64,000 nt of DNA, from contig NZ_UPPP01000060.1 of NCBI RefSeq assembly GCF_900476375.1, positions 1-64,000 on the forward strand. Direction: 5' to 3'. The translations under genes and the position numbers were made by a program. This stretch comes from Allolucifera butyrica (GTDB lineage Bacteria; Bacillota; Negativicutes; Sporomusales; UPPP01). The notes under the pieces are model-generated. The model made no database searches and was not told the DNA's origin. It saw only the letters and a list, made by a program, of their open reading frames with translations. Below, piece after piece: positions 17,088 to 26,930 of the stretch (position 1 is its first letter; the number at the start of each line of letters is the position of its first letter).

Positions 17088-17676
17088 AGCGTCGCCCGCT
17101 CTGATTCAGGCCGCTTTTTATTTCTTCATAACGGAAGCAATCCACAACATGGTCATTTACCATTCCTACAGCCTGCATAAAAGCATAGCAGATGGTTGAG
17201 CCGACAAATTTAAACCCGCGCTTTTTCAGTTCCCGGCTCATCCGGTCCGACTCCGCTGTCTTAGCCGGCACTTCCGGCAGGCTGCGCCAGGCATTCTGTC
17301 TCGGTTCGCCGTCGACAAACTGCCAGATAAAACGGCTGAAGCTGCCGTGAGTTTGCTGTATTTCCAAAAAACAGCCCGCATTTTGGATAGCCGCGCGTAT
17401 TTTAAGCCGGTTACGGATGATCCCGGGATCATTCACTAATTCTTCGATTTTCTTTTCATCATATTGGCTGATTTTTAAGGCGTCAAAACCGTCAAACACC
17501 TTGCGGAAGTGGTCCCGTTTCCGTAAAACCGTGATCCAGCTCAGGCCGGCCTGCATGCCCTCCAATATTAACATTTCAAATAACCGGTTATCATCATAAA
17601 CAGGAATGCCCCATTCCCGGTCATGATAACGGATATATAGCTCATCATCACCTGCCCAGGCACATCGAACCGGCAT
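17086..17676 (-). CDS. tag: DNA-3-methyladenine glycosylase I
   Basis: About 196 aa. Tag removes 3-methyladenine from alkylated DNA. The family zinc site is complete: the N-terminal Cys (PVRCAWAG), His (YHDREWG), and the C-terminal His and Cys (NDHVVDCF). The helix-hairpin pattern and FEMLILEGMQAGLSW with the catalytic-pocket Glu are visible. The start ATG 17676 follows GGGGGG with 6-nt spacing and gives the conserved MPVRCAW beginning; a longer open frame to 17757 lacks family similarity. Convergent with ilvE; no Ada-type regulator nearby. Confidence 0.95.
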   Translation of the reverse strand: MPVRCAWAGDDELYIRYHDREWGIPVYDDNRLFEMLILEGMQAGLSWITVLRKRDHFRKVFDGFDALKISQYDEKKIEELVNDPGIIRNRLKIRAAIQNAGCFLEIQQTHGSFSRFIWQFVDGEPRQNAWRSLPEVPAKTAESDRMSRELKKRGFKFVGSTICYAFMQAVGMVNDHVVDCFRYEEIKSGLNQSGRR

Positions 17677-17950
17677 TAAAATCCCCCCGTTTTTCCTAAA
17701 CTGTCTTTTATTCCTGCTTAAACATTTACCGCCAAAAGTAAAAAATCCTGCCGGCAAAAATTAATTGCCGCTCTCACCTGCCACAATTGAACCTGCTAAA
17801 ACGCTACCCGTTCCGGACCATTACAATATCTCAGGCATTATTCAGAAAGTAACATTGATCTGTAAATTTTGTATTTGGTATAATAGAATCACGAACATAT
17901 GTTCAATTCTATAAAAAAGCAATCCAAATAAAACGGAGGCGGCAAACAAA

Positions 17951-18778
17951 ATGGAATGCAAATTAAAGAATATATCATTGTTCTACGAAATCGAAGGCTC
18001 GGGACAGCCGGTGTTGATGCTGCACGGCTTCTATCCGGACCATAGGTTGATGTCCGGCTGCATGGAACCTGTCTTTAAGCATAGAAACGGGTATAAGCGA
18101 ATCTACCTTGACCTTCCCGGGATGGGAAAATCCAAAGGCGAAGATTGGATTACCACCTCCGATCAAATGCTTGCCGTCATTCTCGAATTTATTGAAACCG
18201 TCGTTCCGGCAGAAAATTTTTTACTTGCCGGTGAGTCATACGGTGGATATCTGGCGAGAGGCGTATTACATAAAATGCGAAACCGGATTGACGGCTTACT
18301 GTTGCTGTGCCCGGCAATCATCGCGAACTGGAAAAAACGGAATCTCCCCCGTCATGTTGTGTTGAAGCGGGATGAAACCGCATTAAAAATGTTCGGGACC
18401 AAAGATGCGGCTGATTTCACAGCGATGGCAGTTGTGCAAGATGAAAGAAACGCACAACGCTACAAGGAAGAAATCCTATTCGGACTCAAACTGGCAGATG
18501 ACCGGTTTTTAACGAATTTACAAAATAACGGTTATGAATTTTCTTTTGATATCGAGGCCGTTGCTGAACAATTCACCCGGCCGGTTCTCATCTTGACGGG
18601 ACGGCAGGATGCCACCGCCGGTTACAAGGATGCCTGGAATATTCTTGACAGCTACCCGAGAGCAACGTTTGCCGTTCTGGACCGGGCCGGGCATAATTTA
18701 CAAATTGAGCAGGAAACCGTCTTTACCGTTTTAGTATCAGAATGGCTGGACCGGGTTGAGGATTTAACCATTTTTTAA
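17951..18778 (+). CDS. Alpha/beta-fold hydrolase
   Basis: 275 aa. The oxyanion region is HGFYPD, the nucleophile elbow is GESYGGYLARG (Ser ~96), an acid is likely in LTGRQDAT, and the base is His in DRAGHNLQIEQ. These give a full catalytic triad, so hydrolase activity is expected; substrates of this wide family (esters, lactones, amides, haloalkanes) cannot be predicted. The start follows GGAGGCGG. No operon partner; the next gene begins 84 nt later with its own ribosome binding site. Confidence 0.9.
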   Translation: MECKLKNISLFYEIEGSGQPVLMLHGFYPDHRLMSGCMEPVFKHRNGYKRIYLDLPGMGKSKGEDWITTSDQMLAVILEFIETVVPAENFLLAGESYGGYLARGVLHKMRNRIDGLLLLCPAIIANWKKRNLPRHVVLKRDETALKMFGTKDAADFTAMAVVQDERNAQRYKEEILFGLKLADDRFLTNLQNNGYEFSFDIEAVAEQFTRPVLILTGRQDATAGYKDAWNILDSYPRATFAVLDRAGHNLQIEQETVFTVLVSEWLDRVEDLTIF

Positions 18779-18861
18779 CAATTCATTGGTAGGTAAACTT
18801 TTCATTGCGGCGAAAATTGGATATATGAACAGAAATCCAATCACAAGTCAGGAGGGTTAGC

Positions 18862-21519
18862 GTGAATTTTTCTCAAAAATCAGTAACACGAACACTGGCC
18901 TTGGGCTTACTAATCGGCGGTATCATTGCCGGGCCGGTACAGGCAGCCCCGCACAGTGACTACGACCTCAACTCCCCGGCAACCGTCGGGCAGGTATTGC
19001 CCAACGACTGGCACATCAGCCCGGCAGGCACACAGGTGACGTTAGGCAATTTACCTACTAATGGCGTTATTTCCCCGAACGGCCGATTTCTGGCAGTGAC
19101 CAATAACGGATGCAGTCCTAAAACACAGGAAATATCGATTGTGGATTTAAAAGTAAATAAAAAGATAGACAGCGTGCAGGTGCCATCCAGCTTTCTCGGC
19201 ATTGCGTTTAGCCGGAACGGAGACAAACTCTATGTCAGTGGCGGAAATGATAATAAAGTATATGTTTTTTCGTTTAACGACGGCAAACTGACGCAGAATG
19301 GATCTATATCCGTTCCCAACTACCCGGCAGGCATGGCTCTATTAGCCGACGGGACTCTGGCGGTGGCGGAAAATCTGGGTGATCAGATTGCCTTGATCGA
19401 CACGGCGACAGCTCAGATCACGAAAGAAATCCCGGTTGGACGGTATCCTTACTGGGTAACTCCCGCTCCGGACGGAACGACGCTTTATGTGAGCAATTGG
19501 GGTTCCGACAGTATATCACAGGTGGATCTCTTGTCGGGAACTGCAACCCGTCAAATTAATGTTGGCAAATTGCCGGAAATGATGGCTTTAGCCGCAAATG
19601 GCAATACACTCTATGTAGCCAACACCAACAGCGACAGCGTCTCCGTCATTGATACCGCTTCCGCCCAGGTGACCAAAACGTTTGACTTACATTTCAAGGG
19701 ATTACCGTCCGGTGCGGCTCCTACCGGGTTGGCGCTTACTCCCGATAACAGCCGGCTTTTCGTTTCTTTGGCCGGCGCGAATGCCGACGCCGTAGTGGAT
19801 ACAAACAGCGGCACCGTACAAGGTTATATTCCCACAGGCTGGTATCCCACTCAAGTCTTATACAATGCTGCGCTTAAGCAGGTAGTTACCCTTAACGGCA
19901 AGGGCCTGGGGCTGGGCCCCAACCTGGATGGTCCCAAACCGGGCACCAACGCCCCGAATCAAAGTCAATATGATTACAGTATGATCACCGGCACAGCGTC
20001 TATCCTGGCCGATCCTGCTCCCGGTCAACTGGCGGCGTTAACCGGACAGGTACTGGGAAATGCTCTGGACAACGCCTCCAAAGATGCCGCCGGACAGTTC
20101 GGGGGCAATAACCCGGTTCCCCGTTATGCAGGCGGAGCCAGTCCGATTAAACATATCTTTTTCATTGTCCGGGAAAATCGTACCTACGACCAGATATTGG
20201 GCGATCTTTCCCAGGCCAACGGCGATCCCGATCTGGTCCTGTTCGGTCGGGATATTACCCCCAATGCTCATGCACTGGCCGAAAAATTTGTAACCATGGA
20301 TAATTATTATGCCGATGCCGAAGTCTCCGTTCAAGGCCATGCCTGGACCGCCGGCGCCTATTCCAATGACTATGTGGAAAAAAACACCCCCCTTCTTTAC
20401 TCCGACCGGTATCCGCATTATGACGGCGGTGTGGTACCCATTAGCTATCCGCCCAATGGTTATATATGGAAAAAGTTAGCAGATAACCATCTTTCTTTCA
20501 GGATTTACGGAGAAAACTATTATCTGCATAGTGGCTTATACTACGTATTGACAAACGTATTAGGTCTTAACGATCCTTTAACGGTTGATTATTATCAGTT
20601 TTTACGCCGGACTGACGGCCGCAACGGTACCGGAGTTATGGGTAAGTTTTTTGATCTCTTCAAACCGTATAGCGATTTGCAGAGTCCGGAGGCGCTGAAA
20701 AAACTGCTTGCCGGCGATGCGAATCTCCGCAATAACCTTTCAACGGTTCTGACCGGAAGCACGGCTTTGGCTGAACGGATGGTGCAAAATCAACAGTTGC
20801 TGGATGCGGTAGCCGAATATCTCAGTCATTATCAGTTTAATTACCGGGGATGGGATCTTAAATATTCCGATCTTGACCGGGCTAGCGCCTTTAATCATGA
20901 ATTGGATAGAGAATTGGCGGCCGGTACGGTCCCTGTTTTCAATTACATTTGGCTGCCGAATGACCATACTGCCGGCTTAAAACCGGGATTTTTGACTCCC
21001 AAAGAGTTAGTGGCGCAAAATGACCAGGCTTTAGGTGAAATTGTACAAAAGATTTCTCAAAGTCCCATCTGGAAAGACTCCGCCATTTTTGTTACGGAGG
21101 ATGATGCGCAAAACGGCAGCGACCATGTGGATGCCCACCGCACGGTAGGTCTGGTAATCAGCCCCTACGTAAAGCACGGCACTGTAAATCATACTCACTA
21201 TGATCAGGCCAGTATGCTGCGAACGATGGAACTGATCCTCGGCCTCAAGCCCATGAGCATGTATGATGCGGCAGCTTTGCCCATGTATGACATTTTTACC
21301 GGAAAACCAGACCGGCAATTCTATGCGGCGGCCCAGGAAAATGCCGGGAACCCGGACCTGAAAAAATATCATAGCTTGCAAAAAATGACCGGCTTATCTG
21401 CGAATCTTGACTTTAGCCGGGCAGATGAGGAATCCCAGGATAATATATTGAACAAGATTCTCTGGGAAAGTATTAAAGGTACGCCTTACCAACAAACTAC
21501 ATCAGAGGACGATGATTAA
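18862..21519 (+). CDS. Secreted YncE-type beta-propeller / phosphoesterase fusion
   Basis: 885 aa from a GTG start (SD GGAGGG). A signal peptide at 1-29 ends PVQAAP. Residues ~55-400 contain repeated NG.FLAVTNNG, DKLYVSGG and TLYVANTNSDSVSVID motifs of a YVTN/YncE propeller. Residues ~430-850 match the phosphoesterase (PLC/acid phosphatase) family, with IKHIFFIVRENRTYDQILGD, then TMDNYYADAEVSVQGHAWT and VTEDDAQNGSDHVDAHRT as likely metal-binding and catalytic segments. It probably hydrolyses a phosphate ester outside the inner membrane; the target is unknown. A strong terminator follows. Confidence 0.88.
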   Translation: MNFSQKSVTRTLALGLLIGGIIAGPVQAAPHSDYDLNSPATVGQVLPNDWHISPAGTQVTLGNLPTNGVISPNGRFLAVTNNGCSPKTQEISIVDLKVNKKIDSVQVPSSFLGIAFSRNGDKLYVSGGNDNKVYVFSFNDGKLTQNGSISVPNYPAGMALLADGTLAVAENLGDQIALIDTATAQITKEIPVGRYPYWVTPAPDGTTLYVSNWGSDSISQVDLLSGTATRQINVGKLPEMMALAANGNTLYVANTNSDSVSVIDTASAQVTKTFDLHFKGLPSGAAPTGLALTPDNSRLFVSLAGANADAVVDTNSGTVQGYIPTGWYPTQVLYNAALKQVVTLNGKGLGLGPNLDGPKPGTNAPNQSQYDYSMITGTASILADPAPGQLAALTGQVLGNALDNASKDAAGQFGGNNPVPRYAGGASPIKHIFFIVRENRTYDQILGDLSQANGDPDLVLFGRDITPNAHALAEKFVTMDNYYADAEVSVQGHAWTAGAYSNDYVEKNTPLLYSDRYPHYDGGVVPISYPPNGYIWKKLADNHLSFRIYGENYYLHSGLYYVLTNVLGLNDPLTVDYYQFLRRTDGRNGTGVMGKFFDLFKPYSDLQSPEALKKLLAGDANLRNNLSTVLTGSTALAERMVQNQQLLDAVAEYLSHYQFNYRGWDLKYSDLDRASAFNHELDRELAAGTVPVFNYIWLPNDHTAGLKPGFLTPKELVAQNDQALGEIVQKISQSPIWKDSAIFVTEDDAQNGSDHVDAHRTVGLVISPYVKHGTVNHTHYDQASMLRTMELILGLKPMSMYDAAALPMYDIFTGKPDRQFYAAAQENAGNPDLKKYHSLQKMTGLSANLDFSRADEESQDNILNKILWESIKGTPYQQTTSEDDD

Positions 21520-21529
21520 TCGGGATTGT

Positions 21530-21564
21530 AAAAAGAAGTGCTCCTACCCGAGCATTTCTTTTTT
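21530..21564 (+). terminator. Terminator of the phosphoesterase gene
   Basis: AAAAAGAAGTGCTC (21530-21543) pairs with GAGCATTTCTTTTTT (21550-21564), one mismatch, ending in T6. Confidence 0.9.
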
Positions 21565-21778
21565 AATTAAATTCCTTTTTCACGGTTCATTCATCCAGCG
21601 GAATTGCTGGATGGATGCCCTACAATATCACTGGATAAAACCTCCACTTAACATTATGTCAACATACGTGATATAATAATTATAAATCAATATTGAAAAC
21701 GCAATCCTTTTACTCTCGTTCGCTTGTTTATGCTATTATCTTATCTACTATTTTTAAACAGAGAAAGGACGTGCGTTT

Positions 21779-21937
21779 ATGAGTAAAGCGTGGGGTATCT
21801 ATGTTCGCTATGGCAGGATCACTATGACCAAAAGGATTGGCTGTCTCCTGAAAACGATGAAAAGATACAATCGACTTACCCGCCGTAAAGCAAAGTCTGA
21901 TATCTGGATTGCATTGGTGCCGATATCCAATGAATAA
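21779..21937 (+). CDS. Small basic protein, 52 aa, unknown
   Basis: ORF MSKAWGIYVRYG...PISNE, preceded by AAAGGA at a 9-nt spacing and followed 17 nt later by a strong terminator, in an otherwise empty 470-bp gap between a terminator and the radical SAM gene. It is strongly basic (many Lys/Arg), with a short hydrophobic C-terminal run (DIWIALVPI). No family is recognised. The ribosome binding site and terminator argue for a real gene, but it could also be part of a small non-coding transcript. Confidence 0.5.
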   Translation: MSKAWGIYVRYGRITMTKRIGCLLKTMKRYNRLTRRKAKSDIWIALVPISNE

Positions 21938-21954
21938 AGATTACATAGTAGATT

Positions 21955-21994
21955 AACAGAAGAAGGCTGCCCTAAGGGCAGCCTTCTTCTGTTT
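21955..21994. terminator. Bidirectional terminator
   Basis: 18-bp arms (21955-21972 and 21976-21993) with a TAA-type 3-nt loop. It ends the small ORF transcript on the plus strand and overlaps the stop of the radical SAM gene on the minus strand. Confidence 0.9.
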
Positions 21995-23786
21995 AAGCTT
22001 TTACTTGCTGCGGCAAATCCCCCACTCCCGGTTTCGTTGCCGTTCTTTCCGGCCTGCCGGCTGCAGCCGGAAAATTGGCGGCGGCCAGCAGCCGGCTGCA
22101 ATAATTCATTTTTCCTGTAATTTCTTGAATGAAATTACAGGTCCCGCTGATAATGTCAACAAAGGAAATTCGTTTAAACTCGAACAAATCTGCCTTGGAG
22201 CTATAACCGATTGCTTGACTCATCATTAGATAATCATCGGAGATGTTAACCGGAATTCCCAGGTCTGTCACCGCTTTATTCAGTCTGGCCATCTCCCGCA
22301 TGAGGCCCCGCATATCCAGTTCATTTAACTCATAGTTCAAATGGCGCCAAAACTCAACCGGTTTGTAAATGGAATATTCGTAATTCATCAGTTCATCCAA
22401 AAAGTTTTCTCCCAGCTTAAAGCCCAGCTCTTCTTTTTTGTCGAACCAGGCCGTGCCGGGAAATACACCGGGAGGATTTACAATTACTGCATCCGGATTG
22501 GCCTCTTGAATCAAACTTATATTTTCCCGGAAGACATCTTCCAGGAATACCCCCGGCACAACCGGACAAGGATAAATCAGGGACAATACGGTCTGGCAGG
22601 ACAACCCTTCCTTGGCTGCCGCCAATTTAATGCACTGAATGGTATCAATGATATTCTTTTTTGTCACTCCTTTATTCATAATTTTATCATTAATAAGGTC
22701 ATGCCCGGTTTCTCCCCCCAGAAAAACTGCTCTCAGACCGGACCGGATCATCAGGCGGTAACTTTCGTAGATCTGCTCCGTTACGTTGGCCGGCCGGGCA
22801 AATAGGGAGTAATTTATTTTCAGGTTCGCTGCCAAAATCATCCGGGCAATAGCCCGTCCATGGCCGATGGGCGTTTCGGAACTGCTAAAGCGGAAAAAGG
22901 CAATCCCCCGGCTGACCATTGCCTCAATCTCGGCCTTTATCTCCTCCACCGGTCTGGCGGTGTAATGAATCTTCTGCCGCGTATGCGAGCAAAAACTGCA
23001 CTGGTTCCAGGTGCACCCCAACCCGTCTACCAGAGTATGAAACCAGACTTTGTCCTGCATGTCCACCGCCCGGTAACGGGGAACTGTAAAGGAATGAAAC
23101 AGGTAGTCGCCCTGTTCGCTGTAATGTCCGGTACGGATTAGCGGAGACGGTCCGAACTGCCGCCGCACTTGTTCCAGGAAAGCAGCTTTATTGGCTGCTG
23201 TTTGCCGCAGCTTTAGCAGAATCTCCAGCAGTTCTTCCCCGGGCCCCATCACTGCCAAATCAAATTCACCGTGGGCCAGAACATTTTCCCCGTATACTTT
23301 GACATGGGGGCCGCCGGCAATTACCGTGGTTTCCGGATTGATCTCCCTGACTTTTTGAGCCAGTTTGACACTCCAGGTATAGGGCGTTCCACCCCAGACT
23401 TTGATACCTACTAAGGAAATCCGATCAGTCTTAACCAGGGCCGTGAGATTGTCAATCATCTTGTCCATATGTTTTTTACGGTAATAAAGGGTCAGCGATT
23501 GCAACGGCCAGGCCAGCAGCATGGCAATAACGGCCAGCGCCTTAAACCGGCTGTTATAACATTTTAGCTGCCACTGGACCAATCGCCGGAGAAACTGCCG
23601 GCACCAGCCGGGAACACCGCTCTCCACGAGAGAAATCCGCTGTTCGTCGGCGACGTAGACGCTAAAACCGCGGTCTTCCAGATAGGTACGGATTACGGCC
23701 AGGCCGTTTTCCAGCGCCGCATCGGAAGCGATCCGATGCCGGGGCGCAAAACTGTTTACCAACAGTAAATCAAGCTTTTTATTCAT
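21993..23786 (-). CDS. B12-binding domain radical SAM protein
   Basis: 597 aa. Residues ~1-200 form a cobalamin-binding Rossmann region (LLVNSFAPRHR, VGIKVWGGTPYTW, VIAGGPHVKVYG, MGPGEELLEILLKL); no DxHxxG is present, as in most class B enzymes. The radical SAM cluster is CTWNQCSFC (CX4CX2C variant) near residue 255. Such enzymes methylate unreactive carbons or rearrange skeletons. Its start overlaps the acyltransferase-cNMP gene by 8 nt, so the two are translationally coupled. A further C-terminal ~200 residues are not recognised. Substrate unknown. Confidence 0.88.
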   Translation of the reverse strand: MNKKLDLLLVNSFAPRHRIASDAALENGLAVIRTYLEDRGFSVYVADEQRISLVESGVPGWCRQFLRRLVQWQLKCYNSRFKALAVIAMLLAWPLQSLTLYYRKKHMDKMIDNLTALVKTDRISLVGIKVWGGTPYTWSVKLAQKVREINPETTVIAGGPHVKVYGENVLAHGEFDLAVMGPGEELLEILLKLRQTAANKAAFLEQVRRQFGPSPLIRTGHYSEQGDYLFHSFTVPRYRAVDMQDKVWFHTLVDGLGCTWNQCSFCSHTRQKIHYTARPVEEIKAEIEAMVSRGIAFFRFSSSETPIGHGRAIARMILAANLKINYSLFARPANVTEQIYESYRLMIRSGLRAVFLGGETGHDLINDKIMNKGVTKKNIIDTIQCIKLAAAKEGLSCQTVLSLIYPCPVVPGVFLEDVFRENISLIQEANPDAVIVNPPGVFPGTAWFDKKEELGFKLGENFLDELMNYEYSIYKPVEFWRHLNYELNELDMRGLMREMARLNKAVTDLGIPVNISDDYLMMSQAIGYSSKADLFEFKRISFVDIISGTCNFIQEITGKMNYCSRLLAAANFPAAAGRPERTATKPGVGDLPQQVKA

Positions 23787-24951
23787 GGTTATAGCCTCCC
23801 TGTTCGGTAATTGAATCAGTCCGGTCCAAATTTTGAGTTTCTTTTAGATTCCGCACAAAGACTGCCGCCGCCTCAGGATACAGATGCTGGTACCGTTCGA
23901 ACGCCTGCCGGGGCAGCACAAATAACTCGACACCGGTTATGGCCGAAACCGCTTCCGTCTGCCTTGATCCGCCCGGCAGCATTAACCCGCCGAAGTGGTC
24001 TCCCGGGCGCAAAAGGCGCGCTGCCGGTTTGGATTGAGAAGTCAGGCTGCCCGCAAGCAAAAGATAAAAATCGTTGCATACGCCGCCCTCATATACAATG
24101 CAGTCGCCCGGCGAGCAGGAAAATATCGCGCCTGCCCGCAGAAGTTCCATAGCGCTTTTCCCGTCAAGATGCCTAAATACCGGAATTGCCAGCGGAGAGC
24201 GGGACAATTGATCTTCTACATACTCCCATAAACTTTCGGCAGTCACTAATTGGGTGTTGAAAACTTGGCCGGCTTCCGGAAATCCCTTCCCAAATGCCTG
24301 CGCTGTTGTTAAATCATTAAAATATTTTCTTGCATGCCGATAAAGAGGTGATCTAACCGCCTTCATATGGTCCGTATCTTCCAACAGCAGTACCAAAGGA
24401 ACTAAAAGACCATATCCGGGATCAGTAAAGTTACGGGTAAATTGTCTGAATCCTACCCGCTCATATAGCGGGACCAAATAAGGATTACCACCAGTAAAGC
24501 AGATTGAAGCATTTTGTTCGCGAAGAAGCCGATAAGCCTCTGCCAGAATCAAATAAAAGGCAGGTGAGCTACGATATTGGGGTACAACAGCAAGCTTCGT
24601 GCCGAGACCAAAAAGGGAAAAGCGGTTGTGCAACGTCTTAAACTCATGCATTTGAAATACTTCGGCCAGGTCAGCCGGATAATCTTCCGCAGCCTGAATC
24701 GTTAAACGCATAGTGGCAATAATAGCACTGCCAGCCTGTACGTAAATTAAGATGCTTCGTTCATCCAGAGGATCATAGATTTGCTTTCTTTTTTTAGCAA
24801 TGGCACCCAGCGCTTTTCCCATTTCCTCAACATACACTTCATAGCGCAGCCGGTAGATCTCCCGTTTTTCTCCGGCTCGTTCCGCAATCCGAATTTGTAA
24901 TGACTCATCTGTATTGTCTTTGCAATAAAGTTCCGTCTCTTTATTAATCAT
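23779..24951 (-). CDS. GNAT-type N-acyltransferase fused to a cyclic-nucleotide-binding domain
   Basis: 390 aa. Residues ~15-205 resemble the autoinducer-synthase-like acyltransferases (EIYRLRYEVYVEEMGK, then FGLGTKLAVVPQYRSSPAFYLI), which move an acyl group to an amine. Residues ~255-375 are a CRP-type cNMP domain (GDCIVYEGGVCNDFYLLLAGSL); the phosphate-binding cassette reads FGGLMLPGGSRQTEAV, with the Arg kept but the canonical FGE Glu replaced by Gly, so ligand binding may differ. ATG 24951 is preceded by GGGGGGAG. The downstream radical SAM gene overlaps by 8 nt. Confidence 0.8.
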   Translation of the reverse strand: MINKETELYCKDNTDESLQIRIAERAGEKREIYRLRYEVYVEEMGKALGAIAKKRKQIYDPLDERSILIYVQAGSAIIATMRLTIQAAEDYPADLAEVFQMHEFKTLHNRFSLFGLGTKLAVVPQYRSSPAFYLILAEAYRLLREQNASICFTGGNPYLVPLYERVGFRQFTRNFTDPGYGLLVPLVLLLEDTDHMKAVRSPLYRHARKYFNDLTTAQAFGKGFPEAGQVFNTQLVTAESLWEYVEDQLSRSPLAIPVFRHLDGKSAMELLRAGAIFSCSPGDCIVYEGGVCNDFYLLLAGSLTSQSKPAARLLRPGDHFGGLMLPGGSRQTEAVSAITGVELFVLPRQAFERYQHLYPEAAAVFVRNLKETQNLDRTDSITEQGGYNHE

Positions 24952-25074
24952 TTTTTACTCCCCCCTTTTTTGTCTGAGAACAAATTCTGGAAAATGGCAT
25001 CAAACAAGCAAATCCACCACCCCCTCTCACGCCCTTTTATTGACAAATTTTTTAATGTCTGTAAAAAACGCCCC

Positions 25075-25106
25075 AAAAACAAAAAGAGCCCTGTTTAGGA
25101 CTCCTT
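25075..25106 (-). terminator. Terminator after the PAS histidine kinase
   Basis: On the minus strand GAGTCC and GGGCTC (one mismatch) close a short stem followed by TTTTTGTTTTT. Confidence 0.7.
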
Positions 25107-25125
25107 AAATTAACCGTTGTTTCAA

Positions 25126-26781
25126 CTATTTCGCTTTAAATACGATACGGAACGTTGTTCCCTGCGGGCCGGAATCCACCTGGACTTTGGCCTGATGGTC
25201 ACTGGCTATCCGGTAGACGACGGCAAGCCCAAGACCGGTACCGTTTTCTTTGGTAGTCAAAAAGGGCTTGCCCAGATTTTCCATAATATGCGGCGGAATC
25301 CCCTTTCCCTGGTCTTGAATCGTCAGGTAAACATCTCCGTCTTGTTCATACGTCCGCAGTGTAATGATCCCGCCGTGTTCCATCGCTTCCAGGCCATTGC
25401 GGACTAAATTCAAAATGAGCTGCCGGATTTCCTTTTCGTCCAGATGGATATCCGGAAGGGCTTCCGGAAGATAGCGAACATCCTTGCTCGAGGCATTGGC
25501 ATCGGCTTTGATCAGAGGATAGAGCTCCTGAATGATTTTGTTTAACTGACAGACCTTCAAATCACGGGCTTTATTTTTGCATAACGACAAATATTCCTTA
25601 ATAATCAGATTGGCCCGTTCCAGTTCACTGATCAGCAGCGTGAAATGCTCCCGGTAACCGTTGAAGTCAGGTTTCTTGAGGAAAAACTGCAGATATCCCT
25701 GTACCGTTGTCAGGGGATTCCGGATTTCATGCGCCACATTGGCCGCCATCTGCCCAACCGTATTTAGCCGATCCAGGCGGGAAACATCCTGTTCCAGTTC
25801 TTTCCGGACCGAGATATCGCGGATAATTCCTTCGAAACCGGTACAGGCACCGCTTTCATCCAGAATGGGCACCGTCGTTTGTTCCACCCAGATTAAGGCA
25901 TGGTCCCGCCGGATGAAACGCATAATCAGGGGGCCGGCGGAAACGGCGACCGGATTACTGACAAGACTGTCCAATAAAAAGGCGTCGCTCGGATGGACCA
26001 GGGAAAAGAACAATTCCGGCGACTGATAATAATCTTCGGGCGTATAACCCGTCAGTTTAGTAATGGAAGGGCTGGCATATTCAAAGCTATGCGCTGCTCC
26101 CAGGCGGTAAAGATAAATGGTGTCGGCCGCATTTTCGGCCAGTAGCCGGTACTGCTTTTCTTTCATCGCTAAATCGCGAAAATTTTTTTCTACAAATAAC
26201 ATAAGTGTACCGATTGATATAATAAAACGGAGTAGGCCGCTAATTAAAAAGCCCCAGGGCACAAACCAGCTCACAGACATAAGAAATGGCATATCCAGGG
26301 CATGCAAACCTATTCCAAAAAAAGAAATTCCAACAATTGTTTTCCCCCATCCCTTGCTTTCAAAATTACGTATAAACATCCATCCGTGCCAAAAGTTTAC
26401 ATAGGCAACGAAAACAATGGAAGGAAATACTTCTAGTATAAACGGAGCATTCAATAAAAAAGAAATATCTGCTGCCAAAATTAGTCCAAAGGTCCAATAA
26501 TACCAACCCTTATACATTTTTCGTTTTAAAAATTTACTTGTAGCAAATACAAGTAATAGATAATTCATGACTAGCGTAAATTGAATTCCCGCTAATACCG
26601 GCGTGGGTATCTGGTGCAGCGGGGTACGGTAAAAAATTTGACTTATAAAATGGACCAGCCAAAAAACAGCCCATAGGCCAATATACGTTTGACGGTAGAG
26701 TGAAAAGAGAAAGAAATAAACACATACCACGGCGAAGGTTGCCGCTAACGTTGCGATTATCGAAAGCTCGTAAAAGCTCAT
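25126..26781 (-). CDS. Membrane PAS histidine kinase (orphan, sporulation-kinase type)
   Basis: 551 aa. About seven membrane segments occupy residues 1-215, a PAS domain ~222-345 (AENAADTIYLYR, YASPSITKLTGYTPEDY), a dimerisation/phosphoacceptor helix with HEIRNPLTTVQGYLQFF (His ~356), and a catalytic domain with NLVRNGLEAM, DQGKGIPP and GTGLGLAVV. No response regulator is beside it; in Firmicutes this H-box and layout are shared by the KinA-E-type kinases feeding Spo0F/Spo0A. That role is inferred. The kinase core is clearly paralogous to the next gene. Confidence 0.9.
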   Translation of the reverse strand: MSFYELSIIATLAATFAVVCVYFFLFSLYRQTYIGLWAVFWLVHFISQIFYRTPLHQIPTPVLAGIQFTLVMNYLLLVFATSKFLKRKMYKGWYYWTFGLILAADISFLLNAPFILEVFPSIVFVAYVNFWHGWMFIRNFESKGWGKTIVGISFFGIGLHALDMPFLMSVSWFVPWGFLISGLLRFIISIGTLMLFVEKNFRDLAMKEKQYRLLAENAADTIYLYRLGAAHSFEYASPSITKLTGYTPEDYYQSPELFFSLVHPSDAFLLDSLVSNPVAVSAGPLIMRFIRRDHALIWVEQTTVPILDESGACTGFEGIIRDISVRKELEQDVSRLDRLNTVGQMAANVAHEIRNPLTTVQGYLQFFLKKPDFNGYREHFTLLISELERANLIIKEYLSLCKNKARDLKVCQLNKIIQELYPLIKADANASSKDVRYLPEALPDIHLDEKEIRQLILNLVRNGLEAMEHGGIITLRTYEQDGDVYLTIQDQGKGIPPHIMENLGKPFLTTKENGTGLGLAVVYRIASDHQAKVQVDSGPQGTTFRIVFKAK

Positions 26782-26930
26782 TTAAAAGCCTCCCTGGTAT
26801 CCGTCCGACGATTTGTTTCAGGCTTGGCAGCAAACCATTTTATAACATTTTTTGAATATAAAGGTACATTTCTACATAAACCTCCGAAATCCTGTACTAA
26901 GTGATTTATTGTACGAAAAAACGCTAAAAT

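Noticed and set aside
22341..22805. 154-aa plus-strand ORF inside the radical SAM gene
   Set aside because: Antisense to a clear B12-radical SAM frame; no supporting start site or motif.
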